Shown one piece after another: positions 1-10,656 of a DNA stretch of 64,000 nucleotides. The position numbers were made by a program, and so were the translations under genes. Source of the DNA: Haemophilus haemolyticus (GTDB lineage Bacteria > Pseudomonadota > Gammaproteobacteria > Enterobacterales > Pasteurellaceae); contig NZ_QQKA01000002.1 in NCBI RefSeq assembly GCF_003493605.1, forward strand, positions 186,001 to 250,000. The letters are read 5' to 3'. The notes below the pieces were generated by a model. It did not search any database. It saw only the letters and a program-made list of their open reading frames with translations, and had not been told where the DNA came from. Position 1 is the first letter of the stretch. Each line of letters opens with the position of its first letter.

Positions 1-815
1 CGGTTCGTGGAGAATGGGTTCGTTTAAATAAAACATTTACTGATACATTAAATACCCATCAGTATCCTAAAGCAGTACAGGATTTATTGGGTGAAATGAT
101 GGTGGCGACTAATTTGCTTACTGCCACACTAAAATTTGACGGCAATATCACCGTACAAATTCAAGGCGATGGTCCATTACGCTTAGCATTAGTAAATGGC
201 AATGATCAACAACAAATCCGCGCCCTTGCTCGAGTGGATGGGAACATCACTGAAAATATGAGTCTGCATAATATGATTGGTAAAGGCGTATTGGTCATTA
301 CTATTGCACCAAAAGAAGGTGAACGCTATCAAGGTGTAATTAGTCTGGATAAACCGACGATCACAGAATGCTTAGAAGATTATTTTGTACGCTCAGAACA
401 GCTTCAAACTCAATTAATTATTCGTACTGGAGAATATGAAGGAAAGCCAGTGGCAGCAGGTATGCTATTACAGATTATGCCTGATGGTTCTGGTACACCA
501 GAAGATTTTGAGCATTTAACTACGCTCGCAGCAACAGTAAAAGACGAAGAATTATTTGGTCTCCCTGCAGAAGAGTTACTCTATCGTTTATATCACGAAG
601 AAACCGTCAATCTTTATCCTGCACAAGATGTACAATTTTTCTGTGGCTGCTCTGCAGAGCGTTCTGGTTCTGCATTATTGCTCATCTCCGATGAAGAAAT
701 TGACGAAATATTAGCCGAGCATAAAGGCAGTATTGATATGCAATGTGAATGTTGTGGCACTCACTACTTCTTTAATAAAGAAGCGATTGAAAAATTAAAA
801 TCAACAAAACTTTAA
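1..815 (+). CDS. hslO: Hsp33 redox-regulated chaperone (5' truncated)
   Basis: Cytoplasmic holdase chaperone activated by oxidation; when its C-terminal zinc site loses zinc and forms disulfides, the protein binds unfolding clients. The open frame runs in from the window edge (frame starts at base 3, reading RGEWVRLNK), so the true start lies outside; the ATG at 87 is internal. About 271 of the family's usual 290 or so residues are present. The C-terminus shows the four zinc-binding cysteines: the CGC of FFCGCSAE and the CECC of QCECCGTHY. Followed by a rho-independent terminator, so probably the last gene of its transcript. Identity is secure; only the N-terminus is missing. Confidence 0.95.
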   Translation, partial: VRGEWVRLNKTFTDTLNTHQYPKAVQDLLGEMMVATNLLTATLKFDGNITVQIQGDGPLRLALVNGNDQQQIRALARVDGNITENMSLHNMIGKGVLVITIAPKEGERYQGVISLDKPTITECLEDYFVRSEQLQTQLIIRTGEYEGKPVAAGMLLQIMPDGSGTPEDFEHLTTLAATVKDEELFGLPAEELLYRLYHEETVNLYPAQDVQFFCGCSAERSGSALLLISDEEIDEILAEHKGSIDMQCECCGTHYFFNKEAIEKLKSTKL

Positions 816-819
816 AAAC

Positions 820-845
820 AATCCCGACGCCATGTCGGGATTTTT
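820..845 (+). terminator. rho-independent terminator after hslO
   Basis: Nine-base stem (AATCCCGAC / GTCGGGATT) with a GCCAT loop and a T-run, five bases past the hslO stop codon. Confidence 0.85.
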
Positions 846-900
846 GATCTACATCATTAATACACCTAAAAATAGGTAATGGAGAGCTATAATTTTTTAA

Positions 901-946
901 AAATGAGATCTAGTTAACATTTTTTTGCATTGACATTCTTTAGAAT
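901..946 (+). promoter_or_regulatory. CRP site and class II promoter of pckA
   Basis: A 22-bp CRP-like site covers 901-922 with half sites TGAGA and TAACA separated by six bases (TCTAGT). By eye 19 of 22 positions match the E. coli CRP consensus. A -10 hexamer TAGAAT lies at 941-946, placing the start near 953, so the CRP site would be centred at about -41.5, the classic class II position. No good -35 is present, as expected for an activator-dependent promoter. PckA is a gluconeogenic enzyme, so cAMP-CRP control makes sense. The site is seen; binding is inferred. Confidence 0.7.
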
Positions 947-988
947 AGGCGACAGTTAAATTTTAATCTTAAATATTAGAGGTGACTT

Positions 989-2605
989 ATGACAGACTTA
1001 AACAAGGTAGTAAAAGAACTTGAAGCGCTAGGCATTTATGACGTAAAAGAAGTTGTCTACAATCCAAGCTACGAGCAATTGTTCGAAGAAGAAACTAAAC
1101 CGGGTTTAGAAGGCTTTGAAAAAGGTACTTTAACTACGACGGGTGCAGTAGCTGTAGATACTGGAATCTTCACTGGCCGTTCACCAAAAGATAAATATAT
1201 CGTATTAGATGAAAAAACCAAAGATACTGTTTGGTGGACATCTGAAGCAGCGAAAAATGACAACAAACCAATGAACCAAGCTACATGGCAAAGCTTAAAA
1301 GACTTGGTAACTAACCAACTTTCTCGTAAACGCTTGTTTGTCGTTGATGGTTTCTGTGGTGCGAGCGAACACGACCGTATTGCAGTACGTATTGTAACTG
1401 AAGTTGCATGGCAAGCACACTTTGTGAAAAACATGTTTATTCGCCCAACTGAAGAACAACTCAAAAATTTTGAACCAGATTTCGTTGTAATGAACGGTTC
1501 TAAAGTAACCAATCCAAACTGGAAAGAACAAGGTTTAAATTCAGAAAACTTCGTTGCCTTCAACTTAACTGAGCGCATTCAATTAATCGGTGGTACTTGG
1601 TACGGCGGTGAAATGAAAAAAGGTATGTTCTCAATGATGAACTACTTCCTACCACTTAAAGGTGTTGGCGCAATGCACTGCTCAGCTAACGTAGGTAAAG
1701 ATGGTGATGTAGCAATCTTCTTCGGCTTATCTGGCACAGGTAAAACAACACTTTCAACCGATCCAAAACGTGAATTAATCGGTGATGATGAGCACGGTTG
1801 GGATGATGTGGGTATCTTTAACTTTGAAGGTGGTTGCTATGCGAAAACCATTCACCTTTCAGAAGAAAATGAACCGGATATTTACCGCGCTATCCGTCGT
1901 GATGCATTATTAGAAAATGTGGTTGTTCGTGCAGATGGTTCTGTTGATTTCGATGATGGTTCAAAAACAGAAAATACTCGCGTGTCTTACCCAATTTACC
2001 ACATCGATAACATTGTAAAACCAGTTTCTCGTGCTGGTCACGCAACGAAAGTGATTTTCTTAACTGCAGATGCATTTGGAGTATTACCACCAGTATCTAA
2101 ATTAACACCAGAACAAACTAAATACTACTTCTTATCTGGTTTCACTGCAAAATTAGCAGGTACTGAACGTGGTATTACCGAACCAACTCCAACTTTCTCA
2201 GCATGTTTCGGCGCAGCGTTCTTAACCCTTCACCCAACTCAATATGCAGAAGTGTTAGTAAAACGTATGCAAGCAGCTGGTGCTGAAGCTTACTTAGTGA
2301 ATACTGGTTGGAATGGTACAGGAAAACGTATCTCAATCAAAGATACTCGCGGAATCATTGATGCAATCTTAGATGGCTCAATTGAAAAAGCAGAAATGGG
2401 CGAATTGCCAATCTTCAACTTAGCAATTCCTAAAACATTACCAGGTGTAGATTCTGCAATCTTGGATCCTCGTGATACTTACGCAGATAAAGCACAATGG
2501 CAATCAAAAGCTGAAGACTTAGCCGGTCGCTTTGTGAAAAACTTTGTTAAATATGCAACTAACGAAGAAGGCAAAGCTTTAATTGCAGCTGGTCCTAAAG
2601 CTTAA
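989..2605 (+). CDS. pckA: phosphoenolpyruvate carboxykinase (ATP)
   Basis: Converts oxaloacetate and ATP to phosphoenolpyruvate, CO2 and ADP; the entry step of gluconeogenesis in the cytoplasm. The 538-residue product is full length for the bacterial ATP-dependent family. Visible motifs: the substrate-binding GRSPKDK (about residues 63-69), the kinase P-loop [10 protein letters not shown] (246-255) and the metal-binding GDDEHGW (265-271). The ATG follows a strong ribosome binding site (AGAGGTGA). It is monocistronic: own CRP-type promoter upstream, and a terminator built from paired uptake signals downstream. Codon use is that of a highly expressed gene. Identity is certain. Confidence 0.98.
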   Translation: MTDLNKVVKELEALGIYDVKEVVYNPSYEQLFEEETKPGLEGFEKGTLTTTGAVAVDTGIFTGRSPKDKYIVLDEKTKDTVWWTSEAAKNDNKPMNQATWQSLKDLVTNQLSRKRLFVVDGFCGASEHDRIAVRIVTEVAWQAHFVKNMFIRPTEEQLKNFEPDFVVMNGSKVTNPNWKEQGLNSENFVAFNLTERIQLIGGTWYGGEMKKGMFSMMNYFLPLKGVGAMHCSANVGKDGDVAIFFGLSGTGKTTLSTDPKRELIGDDEHGWDDVGIFNFEGGCYAKTIHLSEENEPDIYRAIRRDALLENVVVRADGSVDFDDGSKTENTRVSYPIYHIDNIVKPVSRAGHATKVIFLTADAFGVLPPVSKLTPEQTKYYFLSGFTAKLAGTERGITEPTPTFSACFGAAFLTLHPTQYAEVLVKRMQAAGAEAYLVNTGWNGTGKRISIKDTRGIIDAILDGSIEKAEMGELPIFNLAIPKTLPGVDSAILDPRDTYADKAQWQSKAEDLAGRFVKNFVKYATNEEGKALIAAGPKA

Positions 2606-2626
2606 TTAAAAATACTAAAAATATTA

Positions 2627-2662
2627 ACCGCACTTTGGGTAACTGAAGTGCGGTCATTTTTT
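2627..2662 (+). terminator. terminator after pckA made from paired uptake signals
   Basis: Inverted uptake signals (ACCGCACTT at 2627, AAGTGCGGT at 2646) form the stem, followed by CATTTTTTAT. Haemophilus commonly uses such pairs as rho-independent terminators. Confidence 0.85.
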
Positions 2663-2755
2663 ATCTGTTTTCAAGCTGATAAATGTATTCAAAAATTGAC
2701 AAAAATCCAGTAGAATCACCACGTTTTAACTTTCGTCAATTAAAAGGACAATGTA

Positions 2756-3313
2756 ATGCTTAACCAAATTAAAAAAGATGCTCAAGATCGTATGGAAAAA
2801 AGCCTTGAAGCATTAAAAGGTCATATTTCAAAAATCCGTACAGGTCGCGCACAACCGAGTTTACTTGATGCAATTCAAGTTGAATATTATGGTGCGGCGA
2901 CCCCACTTCGCCAATTAGCAAACGTAGTGGCAGAAGATGCGCGTACTTTAGCCGTAACTGTTTTTGATCGTTCTTTAATCTCTGCGGTAGAAAAAGCAAT
3001 TTTAACCTCAGATTTAGGTTTAAACCCATCTTCAGCGGGTACCACAATCCGTGTTCCGCTTCCTCCATTAACAGAAGAACGCCGTCGCGATTTAATCAAA
3101 ATCGTAAAAGGCGAAGGTGAACAAGGTAAAGTTGCGGTTCGTAATGTGCGTCGTGATGCGAATGATAAAATCAAAGCATTATTAAAAGACAAAGAAATCA
3201 GCGAAAATGAACAACATAAAGCGGAAGAAGAAATCCAAAAAATCACAGATATTTACATTAAAAAAGTAGATGAAGTATTAGCGGATAAAGAAAAAGAATT
3301 AATGGATTTCTAA
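2756..3313 (+). CDS. frr: ribosome recycling factor
   Basis: Splits post-termination ribosomes together with EF-G and IF3. The 185-residue product has the exact family length and the conserved [12 protein letters not shown] segment near residue 26, followed by the small beta domain and the long C-terminal helix rich in Lys and Glu. The ATG is preceded by AAAGGA. It sits alone between two terminators, separated from dxr by a terminator and about 70 bases, unlike E. coli where frr follows pyrH. Identity is certain. Confidence 0.98.
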
Positions 3314-3327
3314 TCATAAAAAATGCG

Positions 3328-3358
3328 AAAGGCAGACAGTTTTGTCTGCCTTTATTTT
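3328..3358 (+). terminator. terminator after frr
   Basis: Eleven-base stem AAAGGCAGACA / TGTCTGCCTTT with a short loop, followed by ATTTTATT, about 14 bases past the frr stop. Confidence 0.85.
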
Positions 3359-3422
3359 ATTAGGTATGCGAATTTAGACGTACCAATGAAAATATAATCA
3401 ACAAAAGTGCGGTAAAGATTCT

Positions 3423-4616
3423 ATGCAAAAACAAAACATTGTCATTCTTGGTTCAACGGGATCAATCGGTAAGAGTACCCTTTCTGTTATCGAAAATAAT
3501 CCTCAGAAATATCATGCATTTGCGCTCGTCGGCGGAAAAAATGTAGAAGCAATGTTTGAACAATGCATAAAATTCCGACCGCACTTTGCGGCTCTTGATG
3601 ATGTAAATGCTGCTAAAATTTTACGTGAGAAATTAATTGCGCATCATATTTCAACGGAAGTATTAGCAGGACAACAAGCTATTTGTGAACTCGCAGCACA
3701 CCCAGATGCCGATCAGATAATGGCATCGATTGTTGGTGCAGCAGGATTGTTACCGACGCTTTCAGCGGTTAAAGCAGGTAAACGGGTATTACTAGCAAAT
3801 AAAGAATCATTGGTAACCTGCGGACAGCTTTTTATTGATGCCGTAAAAAACTATGGCGCGAAGCTTTTACCAGTAGACAGTGAACATAATGCGATCTTTC
3901 AATCGTTACCCCCAGAAGCACAAGAAAAAATTGGCTTTTGCCCACTTTCTGAATTAGGTGTAAGTAAAATTATACTCACCGGTTCTGGCGGGCCATTTCG
4001 TTACACACCACTAGAACAGTTCGCTAGTATCACACCAGAACAAGCAGTTGCACACCCTAATTGGTCTATGGGAAAAAAAATCTCTGTCGATTCAGCTACA
4101 ATGATGAATAAAGGCTTGGAATACATTGAGGCTCGCTGGCTTTTCAACGCAAGTGCGGAAGAAATGGAAGTCATTATTCATCCACAATCGATTATTCATT
4201 CTATGGTACGGTATGTTGATGGCTCAGTTATTGCTCAAATGGGAAATCCAGATATGCGTACCCCAATTGCAGAAACTATGGCATATCCTCACCGCACTTT
4301 TGCTGGAGTAGAACCACTCGATTTCTTTAAAATCAAAGAACTGACATTTATTGAACCTGATTTTAATCGCTATCCGAATTTAAAACTGGCTATTGATGCC
4401 TTCGCTGCGGGTCAATATGCGACAACAGCAATGAATGCAGCTAATGAAATTGCTGTACAAGCATTTTTAGATCGTCAAATTAGCTTTATGAATATTGCAA
4501 AAATTAATGCAAAAACAATTGAGAAAATTTCGCCTTATACCATTCAAAATATTGATGATGTACTTGAAATTGATACGCAAGCAAGAGAGATTGCGAAAAC
4601 GCTAATTGGGGAATAG
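3423..4616 (+). CDS. dxr: 1-deoxy-D-xylulose 5-phosphate reductoisomerase
   Basis: Makes 2-C-methyl-D-erythritol 4-phosphate from DXP with NADPH, the committed step of the non-mevalonate isoprenoid pathway (also called ispC). 397 residues, full length. The N-terminal NADPH-binding loop GSTGSIG is at about residues 10-16; the metal-binding [10 protein letters not shown] segment and the flexible loop with [21 protein letters not shown] follow. An uptake signal lies just before the start (3405) and two more lie inside the gene. It stands alone: frr ends in a terminator upstream, and the next gene is convergent. Identity is certain. Confidence 0.98.
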   Translation: MQKQNIVILGSTGSIGKSTLSVIENNPQKYHAFALVGGKNVEAMFEQCIKFRPHFAALDDVNAAKILREKLIAHHISTEVLAGQQAICELAAHPDADQIMASIVGAAGLLPTLSAVKAGKRVLLANKESLVTCGQLFIDAVKNYGAKLLPVDSEHNAIFQSLPPEAQEKIGFCPLSELGVSKIILTGSGGPFRYTPLEQFASITPEQAVAHPNWSMGKKISVDSATMMNKGLEYIEARWLFNASAEEMEVIIHPQSIIHSMVRYVDGSVIAQMGNPDMRTPIAETMAYPHRTFAGVEPLDFFKIKELTFIEPDFNRYPNLKLAIDAFAAGQYATTAMNAANEIAVQAFLDRQISFMNIAKINAKTIEKISPYTIQNIDDVLEIDTQAREIAKTLIGE

Positions 4617-4647
4617 GCCTAGAATAACTAGGTCTAGTTTATTCGAT

Positions 4648-5457
4648 TTAATGGAATACAAACTCCAAAATGCACATATAGGCTGCAATACAAAATAAAA
4701 TAATTGCCAATAATTTTCTTATTAAAGCTGGATTCATTAATCCACGCAATTTCATTGAGAAGAAACTCATTCCAAATGAACCCAAGGTAACAACACCAAC
4801 TACAAGAAAATTTACATATCCTAATTGGCCACTTAGACTGACATCATAAGGGAAGACTCTTGTGAGATAGCCATATAAATTACCAATACCACCAATAATC
4901 ATCATGTAGTTCGTATAAACGGCAATTTGCTGTGTTTTTACCCCTTTTAATTGGCCAACAAGCGGAGCAAGGATAGAGCCGCCTCCAATACCTGTAATAC
5001 CCGCAATTAAGCCTCCTCCGCAGCAACTAATACTACCTTTAGCTCGTTCTATAGGAGACATCTTAAGTACTTCTATTTGTATTCTCGATCTGTTTAAAAA
5101 TGTTTTAATCGCTAGTGCACTTAAACTAACCGTAAAAATTAAACTAATTATCGCTGTAGAAAAATAAAAACTTAATTCAAAACCAATTTGCACGCCAATC
5201 ACCATAGCAATAGACCATAAAATCATATTGATATAATCAATTTTAATTTTTTGCTTATGGAAAAATAATAAGTTAATCAATGCGGTACACATCACAATGG
5301 TGAGTGATGTAGCTGAAATAACTTGAATCGGCAATTCGGGAAATAATGTACGTAAAATTGGCACCATCAATACCCCACCGCCAATACCAAAAATAGCAGA
5401 AACCATATTGGTACAAATACCGCAAATCAGTAAGATAAAAATTGTACTAATTGCCAT
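4648..5457 (-). CDS. TauE/SafE-family membrane exporter
   Basis: Integral membrane protein of the TauE/SafE (sulfite or anion exporter) family, about 269 residues and eight or so hydrophobic segments. It shows the family's internal duplication: a glycine motif FGIGGGVLMVPIL in the first half is repeated as TGIGGGSILAPLV in the second. The open frame extends 30 codons further upstream, but the ATG at 5457 has a perfect AGGAG seven bases before it, so I start there. It is divergent from the anSME-like gene, sharing a 136-base intergenic region. The family exports sulfite, sulfoacetate or similar organosulfur anions; the substrate here is unknown. Confidence 0.85.
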   Translation of the reverse strand: MAISTIFILLICGICTNMVSAIFGIGGGVLMVPILRTLFPELPIQVISATSLTIVMCTALINLLFFHKQKIKIDYINMILWSIAMVIGVQIGFELSFYFSTAIISLIFTVSLSALAIKTFLNRSRIQIEVLKMSPIERAKGSISCCGGGLIAGITGIGGGSILAPLVGQLKGVKTQQIAVYTNYMMIIGGIGNLYGYLTRVFPYDVSLSGQLGYVNFLVVGVVTLGSFGMSFFSMKLRGLMNPALIRKLLAIILFCIAAYMCILEFVFH

Positions 5458-5593
5458 TGCTACTCCTATCAAGAAAATCAGCTTAATAATATATTCTAAT
5501 TGTGGCGTAAGGGGATTAGCATATCTTATGATCAGCATCATATACACTTAAAAATATTCTGTTATGATGAAAAAAATAGAAAGGATATGATGT

Positions 5594-6673
5594 ATGAACG
5601 CATTTCAATTAATGGCAAAACCTACTGGCTCAATTTGTAATTTAGATTGCCAATATTGCTTTTACTTGGAAAAACCTCATTTAAATCAACGAGCCATGAG
5701 TGATAAGGTATTAGAAACCTATATCAAAGCTTACATAGAAACTGCCCCTCAACAACAAGTAACTTTCCTCTGGCAAGGCGGTGAGCCAACTATGGCAGGC
5801 CTTGATTTCTATAAAAGAGCGGTCGATTTTCAGCATAAATATGCTAATGGAAAACAAATTGAAAATTCGCTACAAACCAATAGTGTATTACTTAATGCCG
5901 ATTGGTGCCGTTTTCTACATGATCATAATTTTCTTGTGGGGCTTTCTATAGATGGTCCAGAACACTTACATGATGCCTATCGTTTAACTAAAAATGGCAA
6001 AGGTACATTTCAACAAGTAATAGATGCACTAGATTTACTACATAACTATCAAGTATCTTTTAATACTCTCACAGTAGTGCATAATCTAAATGTCCTACAT
6101 GGCAAAGAAATCTATCATTTTCTAAAACGAATTGAATCGCCATATATGCAATTTATTCCACTAATGGGAGATTATAAGCAACAAGCCTCTGCAAAGGATT
6201 ATGGGCAGTTTCTAATTAATATTTTTGATGAATGGTACTCTAATGATGTAGGAAAAATTGGGATTCAGTTTATTGAACAATGGTTTATGGCCTATCTTGG
6301 ATTACAACCTGATTTATGTATTTTTCGTGAAACCTGCGGTGATCAATTAGTTATTGAACAAAATGGAGATATTTATAGTTGCGATCATTATGTTTACCCT
6401 GAGTACAAGTTAGGAAACCTAATAGAAACACCACTAGTAACATTAGTTGATAACATAAAACAAAAACATTTCGGTTCAGCGAAATCCTTTCTTTCCGAAC
6501 GATGCAAAAGCTGTAAATTTCGTTTTGCCTGTCATGGAGGTTGCCCAAAACATCGAACTGTTCAAGGATTTGGAAAACCACATAATCAACTATGTGAAGC
6601 CTATTATACAGCGCTCTCTCACATGGAACCCTATTTGAAAGAATTTGCAAAATGCTTTGGTAAAGCAAAATAA
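5594..6673 (+). CDS. anaerobic sulfatase-maturase-like radical SAM/SPASM enzyme
   Basis: 359 residues. The radical SAM cluster motif CNLDCQYC (C15, C19, C22) is followed by a SPASM domain with cysteines at 242, 248, 263, 304, 307, 313, 317 and 334. Up to C317 this spacing (6, 15, 41, 3, 6, 4) is, as I recall it, that of clostridial anSME, which carries two auxiliary 4Fe-4S clusters; the last gap is 17 rather than 18. An Asp directly follows C263 (CDHY), matching the catalytic Asp of anSME. The enzyme should oxidise a Cys or Ser in a partner sulfatase to formylglycine. No sulfatase is encoded in this window. AAGGA precedes the ATG by eight bases. The exact substrate is an inference. Confidence 0.85.
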   Translation: MNAFQLMAKPTGSICNLDCQYCFYLEKPHLNQRAMSDKVLETYIKAYIETAPQQQVTFLWQGGEPTMAGLDFYKRAVDFQHKYANGKQIENSLQTNSVLLNADWCRFLHDHNFLVGLSIDGPEHLHDAYRLTKNGKGTFQQVIDALDLLHNYQVSFNTLTVVHNLNVLHGKEIYHFLKRIESPYMQFIPLMGDYKQQASAKDYGQFLINIFDEWYSNDVGKIGIQFIEQWFMAYLGLQPDLCIFRETCGDQLVIEQNGDIYSCDHYVYPEYKLGNLIETPLVTLVDNIKQKHFGSAKSFLSERCKSCKFRFACHGGCPKHRTVQGFGKPHNQLCEAYYTALSHMEPYLKEFAKCFGKAK

Positions 6674-6794
6674 CATTATTCATTTAAAATAAAAATTTTG
6701 TTACCAAGTTAACACTTTTAAAACTTGCTTATAGCAGATAAAAACAGAAATTTGTATAGTAACCTAAAGTTGTTTATGTATTAAAAGGATATTT

Positions 6795-7391
6795 ATGTCA
6801 AGCTCATCACCTTACTTACCTCAAAACTTACACCAATGCATTATTTCTGAAAGTAAAACACTAGGGAAAAACAGTTTAATTTATACTCAAGGTGAAAAAC
6901 CTAAAGAATTTTATTTTTTAAGACGGGGGCTGGTTGGACTTTATCATAGCTTAGAAAATGGTAAAGAAACCTTGATTCGACTTTATCATGCTAACGAGTA
7001 TTTTGGGTTTAGAACAATCTTTAGTGAAACAACTTATCATTGTAGTGCAAAGGTGTTACTAGAAGCAGATATTATTCGTATATTTCCTGGAAATCACACT
7101 ACTTTTATCGCAAATAATCCTGATTTTTCCTGCTATCTTATGAAACAACTTTCGAATGAATTATATGACGCAGAACACCGAGTAAGTAATACAGCCTATA
7201 AACGAAGCTACGAACGTATAATTGATGCAATTGAAAATTTAACTGAAAGTTATCCCGATTATCCTTGGACCTACCGAGAAGTAGCTGAATTTTGTGGATG
7301 CGAAACAGAAACTGCTATTCGTATTAGTCAAGAATTAAAGAAACAAGGAATTCTAGACAAAAATACAAGGCATTTAAGAATCTGCTCTTAA
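6795..7391 (+). CDS. Crp/Fnr-family transcriptional regulator
   Basis: 198 residues. The N-terminal half is a cyclic-nucleotide-binding-like beta roll (residues about 20-110: NSLIYTQGEKPKEFYFLRRGLVGLY), the middle is a dimerisation helix, and the C-terminus is a winged helix-turn-helix of the HTH_Crp type (WTYREVAEFCGCETETAIR). It lacks the N-terminal cysteine cluster of FNR, so it is not an Fe-S oxygen sensor of that design; several cysteines are scattered (C15, C83, and the CGC of the HTH). It follows the anSME-like gene by 121 bases in the same direction, so it may control the exporter and maturase. Ligand and targets are unknown. Confidence 0.85.
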   Translation: MSSSSPYLPQNLHQCIISESKTLGKNSLIYTQGEKPKEFYFLRRGLVGLYHSLENGKETLIRLYHANEYFGFRTIFSETTYHCSAKVLLEADIIRIFPGNHTTFIANNPDFSCYLMKQLSNELYDAEHRVSNTAYKRSYERIIDAIENLTESYPDYPWTYREVAEFCGCETETAIRISQELKKQGILDKNTRHLRICS

Positions 7392-7470
7392 ATTCAAGAT
7401 TATGGTTTTGGGCTATCTATCCAAATAATATTTCAGTAAATAAAGCTCTTTTTACTTACATATAAAATAA

Positions 7471-7496
7471 AAAAGCTCACTATAAAGTGAGCTTTT
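7471..7496. terminator. bidirectional terminator between the regulator and rplQ
   Basis: Eleven-base perfect stem AAAAGCTCACT / AGTGAGCTTTT with an ATAA loop. On the minus strand a long T-rich run follows, ending the alpha operon; on the plus strand it ends the regulator transcript. Confidence 0.85.
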
Positions 7497-7511
7497 CCTT
7501 TGAATTGATTT

Positions 7512-7922
<411 letters not shown>

Positions 7923-7938
7923 TTAACCTATGACCAAA

Positions 7939-8928
7939 CTAGTCTTCAGCAATACTTGCTGGTGGCCAATTTTCAAGGCGCATACCAAGTGACAAGCCAC
8001 GTGAAGCGAGCACATCCTTAATTTCAGTAAGAGATTTCTTACCAAGATTAGGTGTTTTTAATAATTCAACTTCTGTACGTTGTACTAAATCACCGATATA
8101 ATGAATTGTTTCTGCTTTCAAACAGTTAGCAGAACGAACTGTCAACTCTAAATCATCTACAGGACGTAGTAAAATCGGATCAAATTCCGGTTTTTCTTCC
8201 TTAACTTCAGGTTGACGAACATCACGCAAATCAACGAATGCATCGAGTTGTTCTGCTAAAATTGTTGCTGCACGACGAATTGCTTCTTCAGGCTCAAGCG
8301 TACCATTAGTTTCTAACTCAATAACAAGCTTATCTAAGTCCGTACGTTGTTCTACACGCGCTGCTTCTACATTGTATGCAATGCGATCTACAGGGCTATA
8401 ACAAGCATCCACTAATAAACGACCGATTGGACGCTCCTCAGTTTGGCTATGTGTACGAGCTGAAGCTGGAACATATCCTCTACCACGTTGAACACGAATA
8501 CGCATACTAATTGATGCATTTTCGTCAGTTAAGTGACAGATTACATGATTCGGATTCACAATTTCAACATCACCATCATGGGTGATATCCGCTGCAACAA
8601 CAGGGCCAATTCCAGATTTATTTAGTGTCAGAATAACATCATCTTTATTCTGTACTTTAACCGCTAGACCTTTAAGGTTTAAAAGAACTTCAAGAATATC
8701 TTCTTGAACACCTTCCTTACTACTATATTCGTGCAATACGCCATCAATTTCCACTTCAGTTACAGCACAACCTGGCATTGAAGACAGAAGGATACGACGT
8801 AATGCATTACCTAGAGTATGGCCAAAACCACGCTCTAACGGCTCTAAGATCACTTTAGCATGAGTTGAACTAATTTGTTCAATATCTACTAAACGTGGTT
8901 TTAAAAATTCTGTAACAGAACCCTGCAT
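7939..8928 (-). CDS. rpoA: RNA polymerase alpha subunit
   Basis: 329 residues. The N-terminal domain (to about 230) dimerises and nucleates polymerase assembly; the segment [24 protein letters not shown] is its hallmark. A linker containing KEEKPEFDP leads to the C-terminal domain (about 250-329) that contacts UP elements and activators such as CRP ([15 protein letters not shown]). It lies between rpsD and rplQ, as in E. coli, with 31 and 40 bases of spacing. Confidence 0.98.
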   Translation of the reverse strand: MQGSVTEFLKPRLVDIEQISSTHAKVILEPLERGFGHTLGNALRRILLSSMPGCAVTEVEIDGVLHEYSSKEGVQEDILEVLLNLKGLAVKVQNKDDVILTLNKSGIGPVVAADITHDGDVEIVNPNHVICHLTDENASISMRIRVQRGRGYVPASARTHSQTEERPIGRLLVDACYSPVDRIAYNVEAARVEQRTDLDKLVIELETNGTLEPEEAIRRAATILAEQLDAFVDLRDVRQPEVKEEKPEFDPILLRPVDDLELTVRSANCLKAETIHYIGDLVQRTEVELLKTPNLGKKSLTEIKDVLASRGLSLGMRLENWPPASIAED

Positions 8929-8959
8929 TTTATCCTCTCTTTGCTTTTAAGCTTAACTA

Positions 8960-9580
8960 TTATTTGGAGTAAAGCTCAACGATCAGATGTTCGTTAATAT
9001 CTGCTGATAAATCAGAACGTTCAGGAACACGTTTGAACACACCTTCCATTTTTGCAGAATCAACTTCTAACCATGTTGGTTTTTCTCTTTGTTCTGCTAA
9101 TTCTAATGACGCTTTAATACGTGCTTGTTTTTTAGATTTCTCACGAACAGCAACAACATCATTTACTGAAACTTGGAAAGATGGAATGTTAACAACACGA
9201 CCATTTACAACAATCGCTTTATGGCTCACTAATTGGCGAGCTTCTGCACGAGTTGCAGCAAATCCCATGCGATAAACAACGTTATCCAATCTACCTTCTA
9301 ATAACACTAATAAATTTTCACCAGTGTTACCTTTTAAACGGTTTGCTTCTTTATAGTAGTTACGGAATTGACGTTCTAAAATACCATAGATACGACGAAC
9401 TTTTTGTTTTTCACGTAATTGACTACCATAGTCAGACAAACGCGGTTTACGAGCACCATGTTGACCAGGTGCTGTATCAATTTTACATTTTGAATCAATC
9501 GCGCGCACGCCTGATTTAAGAAATAAATCAGTACCTTCACGACGGCTGAGCTTGAGTTTTGGACCCAAATATCTTGCCAT
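8960..9580 (-). CDS. rpsD: 30S ribosomal protein S4
   Basis: 206 residues, starting [17 protein letters not shown]4 is a primary 16S rRNA binder that nucleates small-subunit assembly and carries an S4 RNA-binding domain (about 95-160, [12 protein letters not shown]). In enteric bacteria it also represses its own operon by binding the alpha leader pseudoknot; a conserved copy of that leader is present before rpsM at 10373-10452, so the same feedback is expected here. Confidence 0.98.
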   Translation of the reverse strand: MARYLGPKLKLSRREGTDLFLKSGVRAIDSKCKIDTAPGQHGARKPRLSDYGSQLREKQKVRRIYGILERQFRNYYKEANRLKGNTGENLLVLLEGRLDNVVYRMGFAATRAEARQLVSHKAIVVNGRVVNIPSFQVSVNDVVAVREKSKKQARIKASLELAEQREKPTWLEVDSAKMEGVFKRVPERSDLSADINEHLIVELYSK

Positions 9581-9609
9581 TTTCTTTCTCCAACTATCCT
9601 ATATACGTC

Positions 9610-10002
<393 letters not shown>

Positions 10003-10015
10003 TTATTTACCCCGA

Positions 10016-10372
10016 CTATTTTTTGATCGGCTTACGTGGACCCTTACGGGTACGCGCATTAGTTTTAGTACGTTGACCACGTACCGGTAAACTACGACGG
10101 TGACGTAAACCACGATAACAACCTAAGTCTAAAAGACGTTTGATGTTTAGTGTTACTTCACGACGTAAATCACCTTCAACGGTAAATTTACCAACTTCGT
10201 CACGCAGTTTGTCAATCTGCTCTTCAGACAATTCTCTGATCTTAACATCTTCAGCAATACCCGCTGCAGCACAAATAGCTTTTGAACGAGTCTTACCAAT
10301 ACCGTAAATTGCAGTTAAAGCGATTACAGCGTGTTTGTGATCAGGAATGTTAATGCCTGCAATACGGGCCAC
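10016..10372 (-). CDS. rpsM: 30S ribosomal protein S13
   Basis: 118 residues ([14 protein letters not shown]) forming part of the small-subunit head that contacts P-site tRNA and the intersubunit bridge. First gene of the alpha operon. The start codon is GTG, as in E. coli, preceded by AGGAG; this non-ATG start sits inside the S4-responsive leader structure, consistent with translational control at this site. Confidence 0.98.
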   Translation of the reverse strand: MARIAGINIPDHKHAVIALTAIYGIGKTRSKAICAAAGIAEDVKIRELSEEQIDKLRDEVGKFTVEGDLRREVTLNIKRLLDLGCYRGLRHRRSLPVRGQRTKTNARTRKGPRKPIKK

Positions 10373-10452
10373 TATGCACTCCTATTATTTTAACTAATTT
10401 GGTATTCTGATCTTGAAAAGCCCGTTTTCAGGATACTCAAACAGAATACCAA
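10373..10452 (-). promoter_or_regulatory. alpha operon leader, S4 translational repression site
   Basis: Just upstream of the GTG of rpsM the minus strand reads GAGTATCCTGAAAACGGGC, which I recognise as the core of the E. coli alpha-operon S4-binding pseudoknot (Rfam Alpha_RBS). It is enclosed by an 11-base inverted repeat (TTGGTATTCTG / CAGAATACCAA). S4 would trap the ribosome on this structure and lower expression of rpsM-rpsK-rpsD-rpoA-rplQ. The match is from memory. Confidence 0.8.
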
Positions 10453-10463
10453 GGACATAAATG

Positions 10464-10488
10464 AGTTGAGCAGTATAACTGCTCAACT
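10464..10488. repeat. perfect hairpin between rpmJ and the alpha leader
   Basis: Ten-base perfect inverted repeat (AGTTGAGCAG / CTGCTCAACT) with a TATAA loop. No T-run follows on either strand, so it is not an ordinary terminator. It could be an RNA processing or stabilising hairpin between spc and alpha messages. Confidence 0.6.
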
Positions 10489-10513
10489 GGTTCTTTGCAA
10501 GAAAAAATATGAA

Positions 10514-10627
10514 TTAACCTTGACGTTGTTTATGTTTAGGATCGCTGCACAATACACGTACAACACCTTCACGTTTAACAATTTTACAGTTACGACACAT
10601 TTTCTTTACCGAAGCACGAACTTTCAT
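10514..10627 (-). CDS. rpmJ: 50S ribosomal protein L36
   Basis: 37 residues starting [15 protein letters not shown]. The zinc-ribbon ligands are C11, C14, C27 and H32, so this is the zinc-binding (C+) form. It lies 29 bases after secY and before the alpha leader, the usual enteric position at the end of the spc operon. Confidence 0.97.
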
Positions 10628-10656
10628 TGCTTATCCTTTATCTACTAAATGAACAA

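Noticed and set aside
1069-1578. Long open frame on the minus strand inside pckA
   Set aside because: Antisense shadow of a highly biased gene; no ribosome binding site and no recognisable protein.
2887-3246. Antisense open frame in frr
   Set aside because: Shadow frame of a conserved gene; low-complexity composition without homology.
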